Source: Dechloromonas sp. (GTDB lineage: Bacteria; Pseudomonadota; Gammaproteobacteria; Burkholderiales; Rhodocyclaceae). Taken from it: a DNA stretch of 64,000 nucleotides. The notes below the pieces were generated by a model. That model saw only the letters and a list, made by a program, of their open reading frames with translations. It had not been told where the DNA came from and ran no database searches. The stretch is from assembly GCA_028687035.1 (NCBI GenBank), contig JAQUAX010000003.1, positions 186,001-250,000 on the forward strand, in the 5' to 3' direction. A program made the position numbers and the translations under genes. Below are positions 40,589-49,111 of the stretch, piece after piece. Within the stretch, counting starts at the first letter, position 1; every line of letters starts with the position of its first letter.

Positions 40589-40613
40589 TTAACTGCAATT
40601 AACCGGATTTTAC
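40589..40613. promoter_or_regulatory. CpxR-like box 3, triple half-site
   Basis: Three half-sites, TTAAC (40589), TTAAC (40599) and TTTAC (40609), follow at exact 10-bp periodicity on one face of the helix. The block lies about 100 nt before the EF-hand start and could hold two dimers of the regulator. Confidence 0.65.
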
Positions 40614-40716
40614 GTATTTTCGTCGCCGAAAATGTCGCTTCTGGCCGATAAGTTGCTGAACGGCAAGGCCCGCATCGGGCGCACCGGAAACCATTCATCA
40701 ACGCAAGGAGCCCATC

Positions 40717-41430
40717 ATGAGCAGCATCAGTTCGATCACCAGCTACACCGGCAGCGCCGTCAGCGCGCTGCAGCGGCGGCGTCCCGATCCGGCCGAGATG
40801 GCCGGATCGCTGTTCGCGCAGCTCGACGCTTCCGGCCAGGGCTACATCGAGAAGACGGATCTCGCCGCGGTCCTCGAACAGGTTTCGTCGGCGTCGGCGG
40901 TCAGCTCCGACGTCGACGATCTGTTCTCGCAACTCGACACCGACGCCGACGGCAAGGTCACCGAGCAGGAATTCACCGACGTGCTGCAGCAGCTGTCCGA
41001 ACAGCTCGATGCCGAGCGGATGGCGCGCCGGATGGAGGAGGCGGGGGGCGCCGGCATGATGCCGCCGCCACCCCCGCCGCCGGCCGACGATCAGGGGTAC
41101 ACCGAGGACGAGCTGACCGCGCAATTGTCGGAGATCGGCAGCAGCGACAGCCGCCGCGGCAGCCTGATCTCGAACATCCTGGACAATTTCTCGACGGCGG
41201 ACAGCGACGGGGACGGACGGGTGAATTTCGACGAGGCGATGGCCTTCGAGCAGAGCGCGACGGCGACTGCGTCGACGACGACTGCCGTCGCGGCGTCGGA
41301 TGCCGGCACGCAGCGCGTCGAGCCCGACGCGGCGCAGCTGATGATGCAGATCGTCCGCCTGATGCAGGCCTACGGCATCGGGCAGTCGGTGGAGGGGAGT
41401 TCGGGGACGGGGCTGTCGGTCAGCGCCTGA
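40717..41430 (+). CDS. EF-hand calcium-binding protein
   Basis: The 237-residue protein has EF-hand loops at 36-47 (DASGQGYIEKTD, weaker), 74-85 (DTDADGKVTEQE) and 162-173 (DSDGDGRVNFDE), separated by a proline stretch (seven Pro at about 116-122). The N-terminus (SSISSITSYTGSAVSAL) is Ser-rich with no classical signal peptide; related proteins include XopAW-type effectors, but most are of unknown role. AAGGAG precedes the ATG at 7 nt. CpxR-like boxes upstream connect it with the divergent two-component system. Confidence 0.85.
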   Translation: MSSISSITSYTGSAVSALQRRRPDPAEMAGSLFAQLDASGQGYIEKTDLAAVLEQVSSASAVSSDVDDLFSQLDTDADGKVTEQEFTDVLQQLSEQLDAERMARRMEEAGGAGMMPPPPPPPADDQGYTEDELTAQLSEIGSSDSRRGSLISNILDNFSTADSDGDGRVNFDEAMAFEQSATATASTTTAVAASDAGTQRVEPDAAQLMMQIVRLMQAYGIGQSVEGSSGTGLSVSA

Positions 41431-41442
41431 GGCGCCGGCTAT

Positions 41443-41649
41443 TCAGGCGGCCAGCCGGGGCTGGGCCTTGCCCGGCTTGCCCTGGCCGCCGTGCGCTTCC
41501 TGCAGGCATTCGTGGGCGCAGGAGGCGCAGCGGCCGCAGTCGCGCGTGACGCCGAGGTCGCGGCGCAGGTCCTTCAGCGTGCGGGCGCCGTTGCGCGCGG
41601 CTTCGCGGATCTGGCGGTCGGTGACCGCCTGGCAGACGCAGACGTACAT
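41443..41649 (-). CDS. bfd: bacterioferritin-associated ferredoxin
   Basis: The 68-residue [2Fe-2S] protein has MYVCVCQAVTDRQIREA and GRCASC, the Bfd cysteine arrangement C-x-C...C-x2-C. Bfd gives electrons to bacterioferritin to release stored iron. Start ATG 41649 matches the family; the frame upstream to 41682 lies in the promoter. A Fur-like palindrome at 41665-41683 sits right at the promoter, which would make it iron-repressed, opposite to the storage genes next to it. Confidence 0.92.
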   Translation of the reverse strand: MYVCVCQAVTDRQIREAARNGARTLKDLRRDLGVTRDCGRCASCAHECLQEAHGGQGKPGKAQPRLAA

Positions 41650-41664
41650 GGATCGCTTCCTATA

Positions 41665-41683
41665 AATGCGAACAATTCGCATT
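41665..41683. promoter_or_regulatory. Fur-box-like palindrome before bfd
   Basis: AATGCGAA-CAA-TTCGCATT is a perfect 19-bp inverted repeat starting 16 nt upstream of the bfd start. Its ends (AATG, TTC, CATT) agree with the 19-bp Fur consensus. Confidence 0.65.
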
Positions 41684-41733
41684 GTAGAGAGATGAGAATG
41701 AATGTCAATAACGTTCTGCGTAAAAATTCTGCG

Positions 41734-41757
41734 AAAAAAAGCCCGGCCGGGCCGGGC
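41734..41757 (-). terminator. terminator of the bacterioferritin genes
   Basis: On the minus strand GCCCGGC pairs with GCCGGGC (7 bp, 3-nt loop) followed by seven T residues, 23 nt after the second bacterioferritin stop. Confidence 0.88.
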
Positions 41758-41779
41758 GCTTTCGCCGGGCGGCCGGCCT

Positions 41780-42262
41780 TCAGTCGCCGCCGGTGTCCAT
41801 GTGCGACTGCAGGTAGTTGGGCAGGGTCACGCTGTCGATCAGCGTCTGCTGCGTCTCCAGCCAGTCGATCGCCTGCTCGCAGTGCTCGAGCAGGTCCTCG
41901 AGCAGGTCGCGGCTGACGTAGTCGTGCAGGCTTTCGCACAGCGCGATGCCCTCGACCAGCAGCGGGCGCTGGATGTCGCGCTCGTACTTCAGGTCGCCGG
42001 ACAGGCATTCGGCGACTTCCTCGCCGATCAGCAGCTTGCCGAGGTTCTGCAGGTTGGGCAGGCCCTCGAGGAACAGGATGCGCTCGATCAGTTCGTCGGC
42101 TTCCTTCATGACCCGGATCGACTGCCGGTACTGGTAGTCGTTGAGCCTTTCCAGGCCCCAGTGGCGGAACATCCGGGCGTGCAGGAAATACTGGTTGATC
42201 GCGGTCAGCTCGTTCTTCAGGACCTTGTTCAGCAGGTCGATGATCTTCTTGTCGCCTTTCAT
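41780..42262 (-). CDS. bfr: bacterioferritin subunit, haem-ligand type
   Basis: The 160-residue subunit begins [20 protein letters not shown]. Counting from Met1, E18 and the haem ligand M52 are present, but the ferroxidase positions 51 and 54 are V and E, and the C-terminal E-x2-H motif is EQAI. So it should bind haem yet lack a working ferroxidase centre. Its partner subunit, encoded 10 nt upstream, has the opposite set. This matches heteromeric bacterioferritins known in Neisseria, Pseudomonas and Magnetospirillum. Confidence 0.9.
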   Translation of the reverse strand: MKGDKKIIDLLNKVLKNELTAINQYFLHARMFRHWGLERLNDYQYRQSIRVMKEADELIERILFLEGLPNLQNLGKLLIGEEVAECLSGDLKYERDIQRPLLVEGIALCESLHDYVSRDLLEDLLEHCEQAIDWLETQQTLIDSVTLPNYLQSHMDTGGD

Positions 42263-42272
42263 CGCGCGCTCC

Positions 42273-42758
42273 TCAGGCCGGGCTGCCCGAGCCCATGCGG
42301 CTCTGCAGGTAGTTCTCGAGGCCGACCAGGCCGATCAGGCGCAGCTGCTTCTCGAGGTAGTAGGCGTGGTCCATCTCGGTGTCCTCGAGCTGTACCGCGA
42401 GCATGTCGCGCGTCACGTAGTCCTGCGCCTTCTCGCAGGCGGCCATCGCCTTCTTCAGTTCGCCGACCACCTTGTATTCGACGGCCAGGTCGGCCTCGAT
42501 CATGTCGCGGACGTTCCTGCCGACCTTCAGCGCCTCGCGCTGGCCGAGGTCCGGCTTGCCCTCGAGGAACAGGATGCGCTGGATCAGCGCGCGGGCGTGC
42601 TGGCGTTCGTGGTCGGATTCGTGCAGCGCCTTTTCGGCAAGTTCGTTGAGGCCGAGGTCGGCGTACATCTCGCCGTGGATCAGGTACTGGTCCACCGCGG
42701 TCAGTTCTCCGGCCAGCAGGCCGTTCAGGATGTCGATGATCTTCTTGTCGCCCTTCAT
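42273..42758 (-). CDS. bfr: bacterioferritin subunit, ferroxidase type
   Basis: The 161-residue subunit begins [21 protein letters not shown]18, E51, H54 and E94 of the di-iron ferroxidase site are present and the last E-x2-H appears as E128/H131. Position 52 is Arg, so the bridging haem methionine is missing. It oxidises Fe2+ for storage and is presumably assembled with the haem-type subunit encoded directly downstream. ATG 42758 begins the conserved MKGD; the long frame beyond it is antisense of the EAL gene. Confidence 0.92.
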   Translation of the reverse strand: MKGDKKIIDILNGLLAGELTAVDQYLIHGEMYADLGLNELAEKALHESDHERQHARALIQRILFLEGKPDLGQREALKVGRNVRDMIEADLAVEYKVVGELKKAMAACEKAQDYVTRDMLAVQLEDTEMDHAYYLEKQLRLIGLVGLENYLQSRMGSGSPA

Positions 42759-42974
42759 GGCATTCTCCGCAGGTCGTGGTGATCGGATCGGCTGGCTGGC
42801 CGGGTGGCGCTGGCTTGCCCGTCCGGTCATTCTAGGTGGGCGCGCCGTCGATTTCCACCGGGGCGGAACGTCCGCCGCGCAGGGCCAAAGTGACAATAAG
42901 CGCGAAAAAGAACAAAATTGGTTCCCGACCCGTCTTCCGCCCGCCGGCCTTTCCAGCCCGGGCTTTCCTGATTC

Positions 42975-44609
42975 ATGGCGATGAACACCGATTTGCTGCA
43001 ATCCGCCGGGGCGTCCGCTGCGGACCTGCTCCAGGCCCAGGCCGGCGGGGCGCTGGAGCTGCACTACCAGCCGCTGCTCGACGGCCGCAGCGGCGAGATC
43101 GTTGCCGTCGAGGCCCTGCTGCGCTGGCACCATCCGGTGCACGGCCTGCTCGCCGGCGCGGATTTTCTGCCGCCGCCGGAATCCGGCGGACTGCCGGCCG
43201 ACGTCGGCTGCTGGGTCGTCGATGCCGCCTGCCGCCAGCTGCGCGCCTGGCTCGACCGCGGGCTGCGCTGCCCGGCGGTCGCGGTCAACGTGTCGGCGGC
43301 CCAGTTTTCCGCGCCGGATTTCGTCGCCTCGGTCGGCCGGGCGCTGGCGGCGTCGTCGCTGCCGCCCGGCAGCCTCGAACTGGAATTCGCCGAATCGCTG
43401 CTCGACGGCGACATGGCGGACACCGTCCGCGTTCTCGAGCAGCTGCGCAGGCTCGGCGTGCGCCTGGCCATCGACGATTTCGGCCGGGCCTGTACCGGCC
43501 TGTCGCGGTTGCGCGACTGCCCGGTCGACGTGGTCAAGCTCGACCGCACGCTGGTCCGCGAAATCACCGCCGATACCGGCCGCGCGTCGATCGCCCGGGC
43601 GCTGATCGGCATGGCGCACAACCTGAAGCTCGCCGTCAGCGCCGAGGGCGTCGAAACCGCAGCCGAACTGGCCGCGTTGCAGGAAAACCGCTGCGACCGC
43701 ATCCAGGGCTATCATTTCAGTCAAGTCATCCCCGCCGAAGCCATGGAAAATCTACTTGCCGACCGTGCCGCAATGCCCCCGATGCCGGCCGGCCAGCCGC
43801 CCCGCGAACGCACCATCCTGCTCGTCGACGACGAGGAGAACATCCTCGCCGCGCTGCGCCGGCTGCTGCGCCGCGACGGCTACCGCATCCTGACCGCCGG
43901 CGGCGGCCAGGCCGGCCTGCAGCTGCTGGCCGAGAACACCGTCGACGTGATCGTTTCCGACCAGCGGATGCCGAACATGACCGGCGTCGAGTTCCTGCGC
44001 CAGGTCAAGGCGCTGTACCCGGAAACCGTCCGCCTGGTGCTGTCCGGCTACACCGAGCTGCAGTCGATCACCGACGCGATCAACGAGGGGGCGATCTACA
44101 AGTTCCTGACCAAGCCCTGGGAGGACGACCTGCTCCGCGCCAACATCGAGGAGGCCTTCCGCTACAAGGAACTGGCCGACGAGAACCGGCGCCTGAGCGC
44201 CGAACTGCAGGTCGCCAACCTGCATCTGGCCCGGGCCAACGAACAGCTGCTCGAGACGCTGGCCGAGAAGGACCGGCGCATCGAGCGCGACGAGACGTCG
44301 CTGGACGTCGCCCAGGAACTGCTGCAGTGCATCCCGTTCCCGATCGTCGGCTTCGATGCCGGCGCCACCGTCGTGTTCGCCAACGTCGAGGCCGAACGGA
44401 TGTTCGGCGACGGCGGCTCGCTGCTCGGCGTGCCGCTCGACGACCGCCTGGCGCCGCCGCTGCGCGAGCTGCTCGACGGCGCGGACGGCGCCGCGATCGA
44501 CTGGAACGGAGGCGGCGGCTGCTGGCGGGCGCTGCATCGCCGGCTCGGCCACGGCGGCCACGAGGCCGGCCGCCTGCTGCTGCTGCTGCCGGCCGGAGGC
44601 GCGCGATGA
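42975..44609 (+). CDS. EAL-REC-PAS signalling protein
   Basis: The 544-residue protein combines an N-terminal EAL phosphodiesterase domain (about 20-255: EALLRW as E-x-L-x-R, NVSAAQF, AIDDFGRACTGLS, SAEGVET), a receiver domain (about 277-395: ILLVDDEENILAALRRLL, phospho-Asp in VSDQRMPNMTG, FLTKPWEDD) and a C-terminal PAS-like segment (IPFPIVGFDAGATVVFANVE). Catalytic motifs for c-di-GMP hydrolysis look intact. The order EAL first, REC second is unusual. It starts the signalling cluster and overlaps the next small gene by ATGA. Confidence 0.88.
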   Translation: MAMNTDLLQSAGASAADLLQAQAGGALELHYQPLLDGRSGEIVAVEALLRWHHPVHGLLAGADFLPPPESGGLPADVGCWVVDAACRQLRAWLDRGLRCPAVAVNVSAAQFSAPDFVASVGRALAASSLPPGSLELEFAESLLDGDMADTVRVLEQLRRLGVRLAIDDFGRACTGLSRLRDCPVDVVKLDRTLVREITADTGRASIARALIGMAHNLKLAVSAEGVETAAELAALQENRCDRIQGYHFSQVIPAEAMENLLADRAAMPPMPAGQPPRERTILLVDDEENILAALRRLLRRDGYRILTAGGGQAGLQLLAENTVDVIVSDQRMPNMTGVEFLRQVKALYPETVRLVLSGYTELQSITDAINEGAIYKFLTKPWEDDLLRANIEEAFRYKELADENRRLSAELQVANLHLARANEQLLETLAEKDRRIERDETSLDVAQELLQCIPFPIVGFDAGATVVFANVEAERMFGDGGSLLGVPLDDRLAPPLRELLDGADGAAIDWNGGGGCWRALHRRLGHGGHEAGRLLLLLPAGGAR

Positions 44610-44785
44610 GCGACGAACTGCGCCCGGCCGCGCTTCCCCCGGTCCCGATGGCCACGCCGGACAGCGACGCCGAGGCGATCGCCGCCCGCGTCCGCTACCT
44701 GTTCCGGATGGTCGAGGGCAGCCCCGCGGCCGCCGAACTGCAGGCCATGGTGCTCGCCTACCGCCTGGAGGAGAAGGGCGCATGA
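44606..44785 (+). CDS. small hypothetical protein between EAL and HDOD genes
   Basis: This frame encodes 59 residues (MSDELRPAALPPVPMATPDS at the start, ending MVLAYRLEEKGA). It overlaps both neighbours by ATGA. It has no similarity I recognise, but its C-terminal helix (SPAAAELQAMVLAYRLEEK) and the perfect start/stop overlaps suggest it is translated. It may be an accessory protein of the signalling cluster. Confidence 0.55.
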   Translation: MSDELRPAALPPVPMATPDSDAEAIAARVRYLFRMVEGSPAAAELQAMVLAYRLEEKGA

Positions 44786-45639
44786 GCGAGGTCCCGACCT
44801 CCGGCATCGATCTCGACCTGGTCGCCCGCCACGTCGACAAGCTGCCGTCGCCGTCGGCGGTGGTCGTCGAACTGCTGCAGCGCATCGACGACGAGGACAT
44901 GAGCTCGACCCAGCTGGCCCGGATCATCGCGCGCGACCAGGCGCTGGTCGTGCGCATGCTGCGCATCGCCAATTCGCCTTTTTACGGACTGCGCGGCCGC
45001 GTCGAGAGCATCGCCGACGCGATCGCCGTGCTCGGCCTGCGCGCCGTGCGCAGCCTGGCCGCGACCTCGGCGGTCGCCGGCGGACTGGCCGGCATCGCGC
45101 CGCCCGGCTTCGATACCGGCGTCTTCTGGCGCCACAGCCTCGCGGTCGCCATCGCGTCGCGGGCGCTGGCCCGCCGGGTCAAGGCGTCGGAGGACGTCGC
45201 CTATGTCGCCGGCCTGCTGCACGACATCGGGACCCTGATGCTGGCCAGCGTCTTCCCGGCGCAGCGGGCCGCCGTGCTCGCCCACGCCGCCGAGCACGGC
45301 CTGCACATCGCCGACGCGGAACAGGCGCTGCTCGGCATCGACCACGCGCAGATCGGCGGCACCCTGGCCGAGCGCTGGAATTTCCCCAGCCAGATCTGCT
45401 GCGCGATCAGCTGCCATCACCGGGTTTCGCCGGAGCGCGGCTGCCTGCTCGCCTGCACCGTGCATCTGGGCGACGTGCTCGCGCATGCGCTGGATCTCGC
45501 CGGCGATCCGGCCGAGCGGGTGCTGCCGATCAGCCCGGAATGCTGGGCGCGGCTCGCGCTGGACCGGGAGTCCGGCCGCCGGCTGTTCGCCGACATCGAA
45601 CGCGAATTCCAGGCGCTGAGCTCGGCGCTGTTCAACTGA
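44782..45639 (+). CDS. HDOD-domain signalling protein
   Basis: The 285-residue protein is a stand-alone HDOD domain: KLPSPSAVVVELLQRIDDEDM, RDQALVVRMLRIANSPFYG, AIAVLGLRAVRSLA and GLLHDIGTLMLA. HDOD proteins are non-catalytic relatives of HD hydrolases and act in two-component and c-di-GMP networks. GVFWRHSLAVA and HHRVSPE retain some HD-like histidines. It overlaps the upstream small gene and is 17 nt before the hemerythrin kinase gene. Confidence 0.9.
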   Translation: MSEVPTSGIDLDLVARHVDKLPSPSAVVVELLQRIDDEDMSSTQLARIIARDQALVVRMLRIANSPFYGLRGRVESIADAIAVLGLRAVRSLAATSAVAGGLAGIAPPGFDTGVFWRHSLAVAIASRALARRVKASEDVAYVAGLLHDIGTLMLASVFPAQRAAVLAHAAEHGLHIADAEQALLGIDHAQIGGTLAERWNFPSQICCAISCHHRVSPERGCLLACTVHLGDVLAHALDLAGDPAERVLPISPECWARLALDRESGRRLFADIEREFQALSSALFN

Positions 45640-45656
45640 TCTTGCCCGGAGAACCC

Positions 45657-47777
45657 ATGGATACCTTCATCTGGAGCGAGCGTTTCGTCACCGGCCAGCC
45701 GCAGGTGGACGACGAGCACCAGGAACTCGTCCGCCTGATCAACCGCGTCGGCACCCTGAGCGCCGGCGAATCCGGGGCCGGCGGGCAGATCGCCGACATC
45801 CTCGAGGCGCTGGTCGATTACGCCGCGGTGCACTTCGCGCACGAGGAGGAATTGATGGAGCGGATCGGCTGCGATCCCCGGCATGTCGATCTGCACAAGA
45901 AGATCCACGCCGATTTCGCCAGCCAGATCGTCAACATGCGCGCGGTCAGCAGCGGCCCGTCGGACATCGAGTACCTGCTGCGCTTCCTCAGCAACTGGCT
46001 GGCCTACCACATCCTCGGCACCGACCAGGCGATGGTCCGCCAGTTCCGCGACATCGAGTCCGGCCTGACGCCGGCCGAGGCCTACGCCGCCGAGGAGGGG
46101 CGTCTGGCCGACCCGGCGACCGGCAGCCTGCTCGATGCGCTGAACGGGCTGTACCGCGTGCTCGGCCGGCGCAACCAGGTGCTGGTCGATCTGAACCGCC
46201 AGCTCGAGGAACGCGTCGAGCGGCGCATCGCCGAACTGCAGCAGTCGAACCGCCGGCTGACCGAGGAGGACGCCAAGCAGAAGGAAATGCTGGCCCGCCT
46301 CGAGGCGACGCAGCAGCAGCTGGTCGAATCCGAGCGCAAGCGCGCCGCGCTCGGCGCCCAGCGCTCGCTGCAGCAGATGCTGGCGCAGATCGTCGACGGC
46401 GACCCGGTGCCGACGCTGGTGATCGATGCCAGCCACCGGGTCACGCACTGGAACAAGGCCTGCGCCGTGGTCACCGGCCTGGAAGCTGCCGAGATGGTCG
46501 GCCGCAGCCGCCACTGGGCGGCCTTCTACCCGGACGAGCGCCCGATCCTGGCCGACCTGGTCGTCGACGGCGCCGGGCGCGAGGGACTGGAAACCTTCTA
46601 CCACGGCAAGTGCCGCGCGTCGCCGATCATCGACGGCGCCTACGAGGCCGAGGATTTCTTCCCGCACCTCGGCGCCGGCGGCCGCTGGCTGTACTTCACC
46701 GCGGCGCCGCTGCGCGACGCGGGCGGCCGCATCATCGGCGCCGTCGAAACGTTGCAGGACGTCACCGAGCGGCACCGGGCCGAGGACGATCTGCGTTCCT
46801 ACCAGGCCCACCTCGAGGAACTGGTCGGCCAGCGCACTGCCGAGCTGCGCGAGGTCAACCGCCAGCTGCAGGAGGACAACGCCCGGCGCGAGCTGGCCGA
46901 GGCCGAACTGCGGCGGCGCTACACCGAGCTGACCGAACTGAACATCGAGCTGTCGGAAACCCGCGAACAGCTGGTCCAGTCCGAGAAGCTCGCGTCGATC
47001 GGCCAGCTGGCGGCCGGCGTCGCGCACGAGATCAACAACCCGATCGGCTACGTGCATTCCAACCTGGGCACGCTGGAGAGCTACATCGCCGACCTGTTCC
47101 GCCTGCTCGGCGCCTACGAGGCGGCAGCCGGCAGCCTGCCGGCCGACGCGGCGCAGCGCATCGCCGCGGTGCGCGCCGCGATCGACGTCGATTTCCTGCG
47201 CGAGGACATGCCCTCGCTGCTTGGCGAGTCGAAGGAAGGCATCGACCGCGTCAAGAAGATCATCCAGGACCTGAAGGACTTCTCGCGCGTCGACAGCAGC
47301 CAGGAATGGCAATGGGCCAACCTGCACCAGGGGCTGGAATCGACGATCAACATCGCGGCCAACGAGCTGAAGTACAAGGCCGACGTGATCCGCGAATACG
47401 GCATGCTGCCCGAGGTCGAGTGCCTGCCGTCGCAGCTGAACCAGGTGTTCATGAACCTGCTGGTCAATGCCGCGCAGGCGATGGGCGCCGAGCGCGGCCG
47501 CATCGTGATCCGCACCGGCTGCAGCGGCGACCGCGTCTGGCTCGAATTCGCCGACAACGGCTCGGGCATGAGCGAGTCGGTCCGGCAGCGCGTCTTCGAT
47601 CCCTTCTTCACGACCAAGCCGGTCGGCAAGGGCACGGGCTTGGGCTTGTCGCTGTCCTATGGGATCATCCGGAAACATGACGGGACGATAGACGTGGCCA
47701 GCGAACCGGGCCGGGGGACGACCTTCCGGATCGAACTGCCGGTGCGTCACGTCCGCAAGGAAGGGGAGGCCCGATGA
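45657..47777 (+). CDS. bacteriohemerythrin-PAS sensor histidine kinase
   Basis: The 706-residue protein begins with a bacteriohemerythrin domain (VDDEHQELVRLIN, HFAHEEELM, HKKIHADF, HILGTD), the diiron O2-binding type. A coiled coil (about 175-240) follows, then a PAS domain (PTLVIDASHRVTHWNKACAVV, with a ligand-type QDVTERH end), another coiled coil, an H-box with GQLAAGVAHEINNPIGYV, and ATPase boxes NQVFMNLLVNAAQA and GKGTGLGLSLSYGI. No membrane segment is seen, so it is a cytosolic oxygen or redox sensor. It overlaps the REC-HD-GYP gene by ATGA, its likely partner. Confidence 0.92.
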   Translation: MDTFIWSERFVTGQPQVDDEHQELVRLINRVGTLSAGESGAGGQIADILEALVDYAAVHFAHEEELMERIGCDPRHVDLHKKIHADFASQIVNMRAVSSGPSDIEYLLRFLSNWLAYHILGTDQAMVRQFRDIESGLTPAEAYAAEEGRLADPATGSLLDALNGLYRVLGRRNQVLVDLNRQLEERVERRIAELQQSNRRLTEEDAKQKEMLARLEATQQQLVESERKRAALGAQRSLQQMLAQIVDGDPVPTLVIDASHRVTHWNKACAVVTGLEAAEMVGRSRHWAAFYPDERPILADLVVDGAGREGLETFYHGKCRASPIIDGAYEAEDFFPHLGAGGRWLYFTAAPLRDAGGRIIGAVETLQDVTERHRAEDDLRSYQAHLEELVGQRTAELREVNRQLQEDNARRELAEAELRRRYTELTELNIELSETREQLVQSEKLASIGQLAAGVAHEINNPIGYVHSNLGTLESYIADLFRLLGAYEAAAGSLPADAAQRIAAVRAAIDVDFLREDMPSLLGESKEGIDRVKKIIQDLKDFSRVDSSQEWQWANLHQGLESTINIAANELKYKADVIREYGMLPEVECLPSQLNQVFMNLLVNAAQAMGAERGRIVIRTGCSGDRVWLEFADNGSGMSESVRQRVFDPFFTTKPVGKGTGLGLSLSYGIIRKHDGTIDVASEPGRGTTFRIELPVRHVRKEGEAR

Positions 47778-49111
47778 GCGAGGAGCTGGCCGTTCAGGCG
47801 GCGGCAGTGAAGCCCGGCGAGGGCTGGCGGATTCTTTGCGTGGACGACGAGCCGAACATCCTGTCGTCGCTGCGCCGGCTGCTGCGTCCGCACGGCTACC
47901 AGATCGTCGTCGCCGGCAGCGGCGCCGAGGGCCTGCAGCTGATGGAGGGGCAGTCCTTCGACCTGGTGGTGTCGGACATGCGGATGCCCGAGATGGACGG
48001 CGCCCGCTTCCTCGAACTGGTCCGCGCCCGCTGGCCGGACACGGTGCGCATCCTGCTGACCGGCTACGCCGACATCACGTCCACGGTCGACGCGATCAAC
48101 AAGGGCGAAATCTACCGCTACATCTCGAAGCCGTGGGACGACAACGACCTGCTGCTGGTCGTCCGCCAGGCGCTGGAGACCAAGGCGCTGGAGCGCGAAA
48201 AGGCCCGGCTGGAAGCCTTGACCGCGCAGCAGAACGAGGAGCTGAAGGATCTCAACGCCAACCTCGAGCTGAAGGTCATGGAGCGCACCGTCGAGCTGCG
48301 CCAGGCCAACGAGCGGATCAAGAACAGCTTCCTGACGTCGATCAAGGTCTTCGCCAACCTGATCGAACTGCGCGGATCAACGCTGGCCGGCCATTCGCGG
48401 CGGGTCGCCGACCTTTCGCGCAAGATCGCCAACCGGCTCGGGCTGAAGCCGGCCGAGGCGCAGGACGTGTTCCTGGCCGGCCTGCTGCACGACGTCGGCA
48501 AGATCGGCCTGCCCGACGCGCTGCTCGCCAAGCCGGTCGCCCAGATGAACGGCGACGAGCTGGGCCTGTACCGCAAGCACCCGGTCAAGGGCGAGCAGTC
48601 GCTGATGCCGCTGGCCGACCTGCAGGGTGCCGCCCGCATCGTCCGCGCGCACCACGAGCGCTTCGACGGCCAGGGCTACCCGGACGGCCTGGCCGGCCCG
48701 GCGATCCCGGTCGGCGCGCGCATCCTGGCCGTCGCCAACGACTACGACGGGCTGCAGATCGGCGTGCTGGCGCAGCGCCGCTACCCCGAGGACGAGGCGC
48801 GCAAGCTGATCGCCGAGGGACGCGGCCGGCGCTACGACCCCGAGGTCCTCGACGCCTTCCTGGAAATCGTCGGCCACGTCGAGCCCGAGTACCGCGCCGA
48901 AGTCGCCGTGTCGGCCGAACACCTGAAGCCGGGCATGGTGCTGTTGCGCGACCTGATGAGCCGCGAGGGCGTGCTGCTGCTGTCGGCCGACTACCTGCTC
49001 GACGAGGCCCTGATCCGGCAGATTCGCACCTACGCCCGGACCGAGGGCATACTGATGAACGTTTTCGTCCGCAACACCGGAGCCTCCAATGAAAAGACTG
49101 CTGCTGGTTGA
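47774..49111 (+). CDS. response regulator with HD-GYP domain (RpfG-like)
   Basis: The 445-residue protein has a receiver (ILCVDDEPNILSSLRRLLRP, phospho-Asp in VVSDMRMPEMDG, YISKPWDDND), a coiled coil (about 135-180) and an HD-GYP domain (LLHDVGKIGLPDALL, HHERFDGQGYPDGL). The HD and GYP motifs are complete, so it should hydrolyse c-di-GMP under control of phosphorylation, most likely by the kinase encoded just upstream. It overlaps the next receiver gene by 23 nt. Confidence 0.93.
   Translation: MSEELAVQAAAVKPGEGWRILCVDDEPNILSSLRRLLRPHGYQIVVAGSGAEGLQLMEGQSFDLVVSDMRMPEMDGARFLELVRARWPDTVRILLTGYADITSTVDAINKGEIYRYISKPWDDNDLLLVVRQALETKALEREKARLEALTAQQNEELKDLNANLELKVMERTVELRQANERIKNSFLTSIKVFANLIELRGSTLAGHSRRVADLSRKIANRLGLKPAEAQDVFLAGLLHDVGKIGLPDALLAKPVAQMNGDELGLYRKHPVKGEQSLMPLADLQGAARIVRAHHERFDGQGYPDGLAGPAIPVGARILAVANDYDGLQIGVLAQRRYPEDEARKLIAEGRGRRYDPEVLDAFLEIVGHVEPEYRAEVAVSAEHLKPGMVLLRDLMSREGVLLLSADYLLDEALIRQIRTYARTEGILMNVFVRNTGASNEKTAAG

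Larger units (their letters stand above)
40314..40716. other. divergent regulatory region with CpxR-like boxes
   Basis: This 403-nt gap separates the CpxR-like regulator (leftward) from the EF-hand gene (rightward) and contains no gene I can support. It holds three operator-like groups of TTAAC/TTTAC half-sites listed separately. An SD (AAGGAG) precedes the EF-hand ATG. Confidence 0.7.
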
